Shown: positions 1 to 8,000 of the stretch, one piece after another
Position numbering within the stretch: the first letter of the stretch is position 1
Layout: the number at the start of each line of letters is the position of its first letter
From: Alphaproteobacteria bacterium
GTDB taxonomy: Bacteria > Pseudomonadota > Alphaproteobacteria > Caulobacterales > Maricaulaceae
Length of the DNA: 64,000 bases
NCBI GenBank assembly: GCA_030428405.1
Contig: JAUIEH010000001.1
Location: 1 to 64,000 of the forward strand
Direction of reading: 5' to 3'
Translations under genes and position numbers: made by a program
The notes under the pieces: model-generated
Told to the model about the DNA's origin: nothing
Databases searched by the model: none
Seen by the model: the letters and a program-made list of their open reading frames with translations, nothing else

Positions 1-525
1 GCGCGCGCGGCGAGCGCGGACCCGGAAACATTCGCGCTCGCGCTCAACAAGCTCGCCGCCGCCGAAGCGTTCCGTCAGGCGCGACTGCGCGGGCTTGGCG
101 GTCTCGCAGCCATCGACTTCATCTCGTTGCGCAAGTCGGCCTCACGCAATGCGCTGCACGCCGAACTCAAACGCCTGGCGGGACAGTTTCCGCGCCAGAC
201 AGGCCTTGTCCCGGCAAACGCCTTCGACGTCGCGCTGTTGAGCTTTGAACGCCTCACAGCGCCTTTGCGCGCGCTTGTTTGCGATGCGGATGGCGCTAAG
301 TCGGTGGAGACGGCGGCGCTTGCCGGATTGCGCGCGGTTGAGCGCGCCGCTCAGGCGGATCGCGCCGCCAGGCTGAGACTGCGCGCGGCTCCCGAAGTGG
401 TGGCGTGGCTGGAAAGCGGCCCGGTCGACTGGCGCGCGGCATTGGCGCAAAGGGCGATCATGCGCGTCGAGCTTGTCGCCGATTTGGCTTTTGACCGCGA
501 ACGTGTGGATGTGGAGGCGATATGA
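1..525 (+). CDS. rng: Ribonuclease E/G family protein, C-terminal part (runs off left edge)
   Basis: The frame is open from base 1 to the TGA at 523-525, so only about the last 174 residues are present; the S1 and most of the catalytic domain lie upstream. The segment GLGGLAAIDFI encoded at 91-123 matches the motif near the end of the RNase E/G catalytic fold (NLGG..VIDFI in the family). Members process rRNA and degrade mRNA in the cytoplasm. The gene overlaps the yacG start by 4 bp (ATGA), and the order rng-yacG-tRNA-Phe is a common alphaproteobacterial arrangement, which supports the call. This is host chromosome, not part of the element. Family assignment is fairly sure; the choice between RNase E and G cannot be made from the tail. 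Confidence 0.75.
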   Translation, partial: ARAASADPETFALALNKLAAAEAFRQARLRGLGGLAAIDFISLRKSASRNALHAELKRLAGQFPRQTGLVPANAFDVALLSFERLTAPLRALVCDADGAKSVETAALAGLRAVERAAQADRAARLRLRAAPEVVAWLESGPVDWRAALAQRAIMRVELVADLAFDRERVDVEAI

Positions 526-740
526 CCGCGAAATGTCCGATATGCAGCGCGCCGGTTGTGCGCGAATTCAAGCCGTTTTGCTCGAAGCGCTGTGCGGATC
601 GCGACCTCAATCGCTGGCTTAGCGGCGTCTATGTCGTGCCTGGCGTGGACGGCGAGGCGGCTGACCAGATCCCGGAAGACGCCTTTGAGGACGAAGGCGA
701 TGATGCATCCGACGCGCACGCTGCGCGCAAACCGAACTAG
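522..740 (+). CDS. yacG: DNA gyrase inhibitor YacG, zinc-binding protein
   Basis: This 72-residue protein has the YacG zinc site: Cys5-Pro-Ile-Cys8 followed by Cys20-Ser-Lys-Arg-Cys24. The tail after residue 40 is very acidic (EDAFEDEGDD). YacG binds GyrB and inhibits DNA gyrase in Escherichia coli. The start codon overlaps the stop of the preceding RNase gene (ATGA), so the two are probably translationally coupled. Length and motif fit the family well. Confidence 0.9.
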   Translation: MTAKCPICSAPVVREFKPFCSKRCADRDLNRWLSGVYVVPGVDGEAADQIPEDAFEDEGDDASDAHAARKPN

Positions 741-913
741 GCGCGCTGAGAAGCGCGGCCGAGGCGGTGAAACGCGCGCTCTCGGCGGCGTTTCCAGGCC
801 CCAAAATGCCTGTTCCCATAAGGTGATGCGCGCGTCTATCAAGCTGCGTGGACACGGGCGCCGCGATCCAATATAAACCGCGCTCCGTTCAGGCTGCGCG
901 CCTGAGCCCGGAC

Positions 914-989
914 GCCCAGGTAGCTCAGTTGGTAGAGCAGCGGATTGAAAATCCGCGTGTCGGTGGTTCGATTCCGCCCCTGGGCACCA
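914..989 (+). tRNA. tRNA-Phe (GAA anticodon)
   Basis: A complete 76-nt cloverleaf can be drawn. Acceptor GCCCAGG (914-920) pairs with CCTGGGC (979-985). The D arm is GCTC..GAGC, the anticodon arm GCGGATTGAAAATCCGC carries GAA, and the T arm is GGTGG-TTCGATT-CCGCC. The CCA end is encoded (987-989). An integrase gene starts 370 bp downstream in the same direction, so the 3' half of this tRNA is the probable attachment site of the element. Confidence 0.97.
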
Positions 990-1356
990 TTTACCTGTTT
1001 TTCTCCGTCCAAAGACGTTCTATTTCGTTCCAATTATTCCTTTAAAATCAATTGAGTGACGTTTCGACTTGTTCCAACGCGTTCAAGCCTGTTCCTGGAC
1101 ATTGCGCAAAAATTGTTGGTCTATCCGCTGGCCCAATTGAAGGGTGTTGGAGCGAGGGTGACCAATTGCAGTCCGCGTTCTGGAATCGAACCCAAGACAC
1201 GATCAGAGGGGCGAAGTCGTTTCCAACGGCGGCTCAACTCCGTTTCGATTCCCGTCAGCGGAATGAAACCCGCGCCGCAGCAGGGGAATGGAACTTGCGT
1301 TCCAACAACGAAAGCCGCGCCTTCAATCGATTTGCGCGAACTTGGAGGGTGAAGCC
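990..1356. other. Left end of the element: non-coding segment between tRNA-Phe and integrase
   Basis: I see no convincing gene here. The segment is less GC-rich than its surroundings and carries several copies of a short motif, GTTCCAA or TTTCCAA: 1027-1033, 1071-1077, 1220-1226, 1299-1305, and one just inside the integrase start at about 1364. Repeats next to an integrase can be arm-type integrase binding sites, but this is inference from position only. The attachment core should lie within the 3' part of the tRNA gene. Confidence 0.4.
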
Positions 1357-2562
1357 GTGCCGCTTTCCAACATCGAATGCCTGAACGCCAAACCAGGTCC
1401 CAAGGTCCGGAAGCTCTCCGATGGGGGCGGCTTGCAGCTTTGGATTCAGCCCACTGGCAGCCGGCAATGGCGGCTCGCTTATCGCTTCGTAGGCAAGCAG
1501 AAAGCGCTCGCCTTGGGCCCATATCCGCTGATTTCGCTGGCGGAGGCGCGCGACGCGCGCGACGAGGCGAAGAAAAAGCTCGCCAACGGCGTCGACCCCG
1601 CCGCGGAGAAGCGAGAGGCGAAGGAACGAGCGGCGGCGAAGGAGGACACTTTCCGCAAGATCGCCGACGAGTATCTCCAGAAACTGGAGAAAGAGAGCCG
1701 CGCACCGACGACCATGACCAAAATCGCTTGGCTCCTCAGCTTCGCCGATTCGCGGCTAGCCAATCGCCCCATATCCGAAATCCGTCCTAAGGAAGTCCTC
1801 GCCGTCCTGAGGGCCGTGGAGGCGCGCGGCCGCTACGAGACGGCGCGGCGTCTGCGTTCAACGATCGGCGCTGTCTTCCGCTACGCCGTGGCGACGGATC
1901 GCGCCGAGTCCGATCCGACATTTGCGCTTCAGGGTGCGCTGATCACGCCCAAGGTCACGCCGCGCCCGGCGATCACGGAGCCGGAGGCGCTCGGCGCGTT
2001 GCTCAGGGCCATCGACACGTTCGACGGACAACGAACGACGCGCGCGGCCTTGCAGCTCATGGCGCTCCTCTTCCCGCGCCCGGGAGAGCTACGGGCGGCG
2101 GAGTGGGGCGAGTTAGATTTCGACGCCGCCGTCTGGACGATCCCCGCCGCGCGGACAAAAACGCGCCGCGAGCACAAGGTCCCTCTCGCGACTCAGGCCA
2201 TTGCGATCTTGGCGGAGCTGCGCCGCGACACGGGCGACGGTTCGCTCGCGTTCCCGAGCGTACGTTCGCGCACGCGCCCCATGTCGGACGGCACGTTGAA
2301 CGCCGCCCTTCGACGACTCGGCTATGCGAAGGACGAGGCGACCGCTCATGGCTTCCGTGCCACGGCTTCGACGCTTCTCAACGAATGCGGCCTCTGGAAT
2401 CCCGACGCCATCGAGCGCCAGCTCGCTCATGTCGAAAGAAATGACATTCGGCGCGCGTACGCCCGCGCCCAGTATTGGGACGAGCGCGTGCGCATGATGA
2501 CTTGGTGGGCGAATGCGCTGGACCACTTGCGGCAGGGCGGGGCGCACTTGCCGAATCCGTAG
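1357..2562 (+). CDS. int: Tyrosine recombinase/integrase, P4 type with DUF4102 arm-binding domain
   Basis: The GTG at 1357 is chosen because GGAGG lies at 1344-1348, 8 nt upstream; the frame extends further up without a better start. The protein is about 401 residues. The N-terminus has the DUF4102 pattern (LSDGGGLQLWI), followed by a core-binding helical region. The catalytic domain shows Arg241 in FPRPGELR, His331 and Arg334 in AHGFR, and the likely nucleophile Tyr368 in RRAYARA. Such enzymes insert elements at tRNA 3' ends, and this one lies directly downstream of tRNA-Phe. Start codon less certain than the family call. Confidence 0.93.
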   Translation: MPLSNIECLNAKPGPKVRKLSDGGGLQLWIQPTGSRQWRLAYRFVGKQKALALGPYPLISLAEARDARDEAKKKLANGVDPAAEKREAKERAAAKEDTFRKIADEYLQKLEKESRAPTTMTKIAWLLSFADSRLANRPISEIRPKEVLAVLRAVEARGRYETARRLRSTIGAVFRYAVATDRAESDPTFALQGALITPKVTPRPAITEPEALGALLRAIDTFDGQRTTRAALQLMALLFPRPGELRAAEWGELDFDAAVWTIPAARTKTRREHKVPLATQAIAILAELRRDTGDGSLAFPSVRSRTRPMSDGTLNAALRRLGYAKDEATAHGFRATASTLLNECGLWNPDAIERQLAHVERNDIRRAYARAQYWDERVRMMTWWANALDHLRQGGAHLPNP

Positions 2563-2855
2563 CGTCCAATCTGTCTTGGACATCGCTTGGAGGGCGAACT
2601 CGGCTCGCTTCTAGGTGCGAAGAAGAAGCGGCCTGTTTCGTCGCCTTCGCTTGCCGCCCCCTTCCTCGCCTCCGTCCTAAATCCAAATGCTCAATCCTGG
2701 CCGGGCGCGCCGCCCGGTCAACGGCCTGCCCGCGCCGGGGCTGCGCCCCCGTGTTGGCCGCTTCCCCTTTGCTCGCGCTCCGGGTGACCGGGCGGACCGA
2801 GCCCCCGGCCTTCGGCCTTCGCGTCTTGAGAACGCAGAGCCGAAAGGAGCCGGAC
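2563..2855. other. Non-coding GC-rich segment before ardC
   Basis: No gene is supported. From about 2700 to 2820 the sequence is very GC-rich with several short inverted repeats, such as CCGGGCG..CGCCCGG near 2701-2717 and CGGCCTTCGGCCTTCG near 2806-2821. These could fold as hairpins in the leader of the next gene. A ribosome binding site (AAAGGAG) sits just before 2856. Confidence 0.35.
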
Positions 2856-3770
2856 ATGGCGAAGGCCACCTTATCCAAGCCCGACATCTACACCCGCATC
2901 ACCAACCAGATCATCGCCGCTCTGGAGCGCGGCGTGAAACCCTGGACCCAGCCTTGGCGCACGGGGCACGCCGCCGGCCCCGTCTCGCGGCCGCTGCGCG
3001 TGGGCGGCCAGCCCTATTCGGGGATCAACGTCCTCACGCTCTGGGCGTCCGCGATGGAGCGCGGTTACGCGGCTCCAATCTGGATGACCTTCCGTCAGGC
3101 GCGCGAGCTTGGCGCCTTCGTTCGCAAGGGCGAGAAGGGCTCGCCCGTTGTCTACGCCTCGACCATGCTCAAGACCGAGCGCGACGAGGCCACCGGCGAG
3201 GACGAAGAGCGCGCCATACCTTTCCTCAAGGCCTACACGGCCTTCAACGTCGAGCAGATCGACGGACTGCCGGCGCATTTCCATGCGCGCCTCGACGACG
3301 CCGTAAATCCCGACGAGCGCATCGCCGAAGCCGACGCCTTCTTCCGTGCCACTGGAGCCGACATCAGGCACGGCGGGAACGCCGCCTTCTACGCGCCAGG
3401 GCCGGACTTCATCCAGCTCCCGGACTTCGAAGCATTCCTCAGCGCCGAGGGCTACTACGCCACCCTCGCGCACGAGGCCACGCACTGGACGCGTCACAAG
3501 AGCCGTCTCGACCGCAACCTTGGCCGCAAGCGCCATGGCGATCAGGGCTACGCCCGCGAAGAGCTCGTCGCCGAGCTTGGCGCGGCGTTCCTGTGCGCGG
3601 ACCTCAAGATCACGCTCGAGGACCGCGAGGATCACGCGTCCTATATCGCCAGCTGGCTGCAGGCTCTGCGCGACGACAAGCGCGTCGTCTTCTCCGCTGC
3701 CGCCCATGCGCAGCGCGCGGTGGACTTCCTCAAGGGGCTCCAGCCGTCGGAGGACCGGCCCGCCGCTTAG
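2856..3770 (+). CDS. ardC: ArdC-like antirestriction protein (ssDNA-binding, zinc metalloprotease fold)
   Basis: The ATG at 2856 follows AAAGGAG; the frame is open further upstream but that part does not look like protein. The 304-residue product has the ArdC N-terminal domain (DIYTRITNQIIAALE, PW..PW, residues about 8-130) and a metallopeptidase-like C-terminal domain with HEATH at about 206-210 and a downstream EELVAELGAAFL helix. ArdC-type proteins bind single-stranded DNA and protect an incoming conjugated strand from restriction. Its place beside the integrase fits an ICE leading-region gene. It also lies next to a resident methylation-based defence system. Confidence 0.9.
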   Translation: MAKATLSKPDIYTRITNQIIAALERGVKPWTQPWRTGHAAGPVSRPLRVGGQPYSGINVLTLWASAMERGYAAPIWMTFRQARELGAFVRKGEKGSPVVYASTMLKTERDEATGEDEERAIPFLKAYTAFNVEQIDGLPAHFHARLDDAVNPDERIAEADAFFRATGADIRHGGNAAFYAPGPDFIQLPDFEAFLSAEGYYATLAHEATHWTRHKSRLDRNLGRKRHGDQGYAREELVAELGAAFLCADLKITLEDREDHASYIASWLQALRDDKRVVFSAAAHAQRAVDFLKGLQPSEDRPAA

Positions 3771-4022
3771 GCGGCCCGGAGCTTTGCTCGACGACGTTCA
3801 CTGATGGCCGGGAGCTAGACCGTCGTTGGCTGAATGGTATGAGAGCTCAGTGGCATCGATGCGTAAGCTGTATCGGAAATAGAAACAAAGGTAATTTAAT
3901 ATAATGTCGAACAAGAATCGGACGATTATACTGCGTCAAACCATGTTGTGTGAGCATTCTGTCCGCTGATCGAGTCGGTTTGTCTGAGTGGTTACAAAAT
4001 AAAATCAACTGTTGAAAATGTA
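3771..4022. other. Non-coding, AT-richer segment between convergent ardC and the defence operon
   Basis: No gene is supported. Base composition is clearly lower in GC than on either side, particularly at 3880-4022. Two operons converge here, so transcription terminators are expected, but I see no strong hairpin with a U tract. Confidence 0.3.
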
Positions 4023-4538
4023 TCAATAACCCAAGATAAGAATGGTCTTCAGAGGAAGGGAAATCCGGTCACTAACGAATATTGTTTCCAGGAAGTTCGT
4101 GATCGTCCGGAAATCGTCGTTCTTTCTGTAAATGTTTCTGCACGCCACGGCCAGATGTTCGACACCAGTCATGACGGAGGCTTGAACAATGTCTTTCAAG
4201 AACTGGTTGTTGTCCACGGCGCGGCCCGCCTCTACTTCGATAACGAAGCCCTCCTGACGGTGCCACGCATCTGCATCGAACGACTTTTCGAAGCGGCCAT
4301 TCTCGCCGAATAGGACAGGCACTCTGATCTTGTCGGCCTGCTTTTTTCCCGTCTCCACGTCAAATCCCAGCGCTTGCAGATTGGGGCAGGCAATCGCAAG
4401 CACTTCATTGCTCGATAGATCGTGCTGGACCGAAGCAATGCGTGGGTGGATTTCCTCGAAGGCTTCAATAACATTCCTCCCGAGCGGTGGTACTTCTCGG
4501 GAGCGGGGAAAGCTCATCCACCGGACCTGCCCCGCCAT
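4023..4538 (-). CDS. Putative PD-(D/E)XK-like nuclease, last gene of the Druantia operon
   Basis: This 171-residue protein starts at an ATG that shares one base with the vsr stop (TGATG), so it is translationally coupled to the defence operon. I do not recognise a named family. A FDADAW segment is followed about ten residues later by the strand GFVIEVEAGRA; this spacing of an acidic residue before an E-x-E strand is what PD-(D/E)XK nucleases show, and a helix rich in N/Q follows (DNNQFLKDIVQ). The nuclease call is inference from this pattern and from the neighbours. It may be the effector or repair partner of the Vsr protein, or an unrelated passenger. Confidence 0.45.
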   Translation of the reverse strand: MAGQVRWMSFPRSREVPPLGRNVIEAFEEIHPRIASVQHDLSSNEVLAIACPNLQALGFDVETGKKQADKIRVPVLFGENGRFEKSFDADAWHRQEGFVIEVEAGRAVDNNQFLKDIVQASVMTGVEHLAVACRNIYRKNDDFRTITNFLETIFVSDRISLPLKTILILGY

Positions 4539-5023
4539 CAGCCGGCCTCTCCATGTAATGAACTTAACGCTGGCTCGAAGAAGTGGCGCAGCCGATTATT
4601 GTAGGCGGCTCCGTCGCGCGTCTCGCATTCCCAAATGACCAATACGCGGAAACCCAAATTCTCTAGTTCACGAATCTTGTCGCGGTCCCGGTCCTTGTTG
4701 CGCTGGAGCTTTGGCGTCCAGTAGGCCGAGTTTGTCTTGGGCTTGGAAGCCAGGCCGCAACCTTCATGAGAATGCCAGAAGCATCCATGAACGAAGACGG
4801 CCCACTTTCTGCTCCTGTTGGCAAGGTCGGGTTTGCCCGGAAGATCGGCCACGTGCTTTCTGAATCTTAGCCCTAGCGCGTGCACTGCCGACCGAACTCG
4901 GATCTCCGGTGAGGTGTCTTTCGAGCGAATTCTCGCCATCACCTGGGAACGTGTCAGTGGGCGACGCTTGTTGCGCGGCGGCAGCTTGGGAAGCGCGCCA
5001 TTGCGCTCTGTTTGGGAGCTCAT
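4538..5023 (-). CDS. vsr: Very-short-patch repair (Vsr-type) DNA mismatch endonuclease
   Basis: The start chosen is the ATG at 5023, 10 nt beyond the druE stop, although the frame is open upstream into druE. The 161-residue protein shows the Vsr family signature: R-S-x-D-T-x-P-E near residue 35, LPGKPDL with the catalytic Asp, and VHGCFWHSH with the conserved histidines, then an RVLVIWECE strand near the C-terminus. Vsr nicks next to T:G mismatches made when 5-methylcytosine deaminates, so its place with the cytosine methyltransferase druM makes sense. It may lower the mutation cost of that methylation. Alternatively it serves as a nuclease of the defence system. Confidence 0.9.
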   Translation of the reverse strand: MSSQTERNGALPKLPPRNKRRPLTRSQVMARIRSKDTSPEIRVRSAVHALGLRFRKHVADLPGKPDLANRSRKWAVFVHGCFWHSHEGCGLASKPKTNSAYWTPKLQRNKDRDRDKIRELENLGFRVLVIWECETRDGAAYNNRLRHFFEPALSSLHGEAG

Positions 5024-5033
5024 GGTTCGAACT

Positions 5034-8000
5034 CTAGATCGGACGCCTAAGCGCCTCGAATACTGAAATGACCCGGTCGATTCGCAAGCCCTGCTGTTCT
5101 GCTTCTTCGGAAGCGGCGGAAAGTTCGGGAGCGAGACCCGCAGCGCCGGACTGCCAGAGCGGGTGCGTAACGATGATGGCCTCCTGACCGTTGGAAATGG
5201 CCGGTACACCGGCAAACACTGTCTGTTGAAAACCTGGCCTGGCGCCGGCGAGCGTGAGCGCCGCCGTTTCGGCCACGCGCGACCAAAGGGGCGACGCGAG
5301 CGTGATGGCTACATCGGGATCGAGCGCCAGCCGCGCCATGTCGACCGCAAGCCTCCAGTCGAGGAGGCTATGATACGCGAGGTTGCTGTAGCTTCGAAGG
5401 CAGTCAGGGCATGACGTGTAACAGGCTTCGGCATGCAGAGCTGCGACGAGGCGCTCATGGAATTCGTGCGGCCCCTGCTCAGCGACCATCCTCTGCAGCT
5501 CTTCGGCAACATCGGGCTGGCCCAGATAGGTCGCGTAGCCCGCGCCATTCTCCAGCGTGTCCGAAAGAAATATCTGGCCAACCACGCCGGCGGCGGGATC
5601 GTCATGGCTGCGGATGCCGGCCTTGAGCTCGTATTCCTGGATGTCGAGCAGCACCGAGGCCGCGCGCCGGAGCATGAACGCTAGCGAGTATAGCGCAGCC
5701 CGTCCTTGAGGCGTCCTCGGATCGGCCGCGCATCCTTGCCCGTAGCTGCTGATGCCGAGCAGCAGCATGTCGGTCTCGCTTATGGCGGCGAGGGCGCACG
5801 GAATCGGCGCCTGACGAGGCGTCAGATTCGCTTGGGCGCGCCTGCCCAGTGCGGCGGCATGTTTGGTGTCGGCCGCCAGCGCGGCATCGACGTCAATCAT
5901 GGCATTGGAGTTGTTCCAGACCTGCGCCAGCTGAAACAGCCGGCCGCCATTGTCGTTGATGACGTAGACGCGCGCCGGACCCGCGCCGATGTCGAAGTTG
6001 AGGTGGGAGCCCAGCGCAAAGGACGGATTGCCGACTTTGGGCCGGGCAGCTCGCGGGACGAAATCGAACGCGCCGTCATAGTCGCGCGCTTTGGCGTAGT
6101 AGCTCTGGAACCCTTTCGGCTGCCTGAGGTCGACCGGCCGGTATTCCTGCTCGCCTGCCCCTGAAGGCGCACCGCAAACAAGACAGGACGGAACGTCCGG
6201 ATTGACAGTCTCGACATGTTGGCAGTTGCCGCACAGCCCGATGCGCACAGAGGGGCCTAGCGGGTTCGGGTCCTCGATGGCGCGGTTGCCCTGGGGTACG
6301 TAGTGTACCACGCCGATGGCCGTGTGGATGGCGCGCTCCTTGACCGTCTCGGCGCCGGGCGCGAACTGGCTAACGGCAAGCTCCAGGTCGCGATCGACGA
6401 CCTCTTTTGGAGGCCATCGGCGAGGCTGCCGGTGGTAGAGATTTCTTGAGCGCGTGGGAAACCCGAACATTGGCAGGATGCCCCGGTTCGCTAGTCGCTC
6501 ACTGAGGCCGACCTGGATCAGGCCAGGGTCGTCCGTTGCGTCGGTCACCTCCCGAACGAGGCGGCTTTCAATCCAGCGGATCGCTTCATTGCGTTCGGCC
6601 GGCCTTCCCTCCAAGCGGGTTCCGACCAGGAGCGAGTCGCATACCTGGCCGATCTCGTCCGGATGGCGGTCGATCCACTCCTGAATAATCTCCGCGACAG
6701 TGGCTCCGCCATAGCCGGCTGGCTGCGCGATCGGTGGCTCCGTCCATGCGTCTGCGGGACCGAATTCGCCATGGACGCTGTTTCCGAGCGCGTCAGGGAA
6801 CAGCGCGAGCTCGGCGAAAGCCTGACGGAGAATCTCTTTGCTCAGAACACGCTGGAGAATCTGGCGCCGCTCCGTATCGACATAGGGCGGGGGCGGCGGG
6901 TCGGCGGTGATCCGCTCCGGGCGCTGGAAGTAGTAGTCGTCGTGGCTGCGCCCGCGGCAAAGAGTCAGCCCGATCGATAGAGCGGCTCCCCTTCGCCCGG
7001 CGCGGCCGACGCGCTGCTGGTAGTTGAATCGCATCGGCGGCATGTTGGCCATCATCACCGCAAGCAGCGATCCGATATCGACTCCCGCCTCCATTGTGGT
7101 GGTTACGCTCAGGAGATCGAGATTGTCCGTCAGAGCATGCTCGTCTCCGACCGGGATATTCTGGAACAACCGCTGACGGCTCCGTGCCACGAGCTTATCC
7201 GTCTGGCCGGTCATCTCCGCGCAGTTCAGACGGAAGATCGGGCCGGCCTCCGTGGCGAGCCAGCGGTAGTAGTCCATGGGCTGCTGATCATCGTCTGCCC
7301 CGATCTGCCTTGGCTCACCCAAAGGAGCTTCGCATCCGCTGCATATGCCGCCACTTGGATGGAGATGGACGCGCGAGCATCGCGCGCATTCATAGTATCG
7401 TTCCCCGGGCCGTGCGATGAAGAGACGGCTGTACATCAGTATCCCGCCGTCGAAGACACCGGCGCGGCCCAGCAACTCCGCCACGTCGCGCTCAAGGTCG
7501 CCATACTGCGGCCCGCGAGCGGTCGCTACGGCGGAAATATAGTCGCGCGCATATTTTGGCAGCCTGTTGTCGTCGGCGGTCGCCCTATGTGTGTCGAGCC
7601 GCCGGCGCTTGCCGAGCAGCCGGATGCAGCTATCCGCCGCCTCTTGCACGACGTTGTCGGATGCCGGATAGCGCTGCCGGTCGAAAGTCGCGGTGCCTAG
7701 CTTCAGCGACTCGAAATCGCGCCGCCCGCCGGAGAACACCGTTTCGGCATTTGCCTCACGGGCCGCGCTTTCTATCCGTCGGCGATGGTCGCGCTGATCC
7801 GGGGTCAGATCGCTGTCAGGGTAGAAGCCGGGCGGAACTCGGTTCCAGTCTAGCAGCCGCTGCCAGTCACCCTCGCCGGCCTCAAGGTCGGTCCACATCA
7901 CGCTCCGATCGACACCTCCGGGGTTCATGCCGGCGGTGAGCAGCCGCCGCTCGGCTTCTGCCTGAAGTGCAGTGACCGGATAGATGCCATCGCGGGCTTG

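Noticed and set aside
2687..3904. 405-codon frame overlapping ardC
   Set aside because: Arg-rich out-of-frame reading of ardC with no motif.
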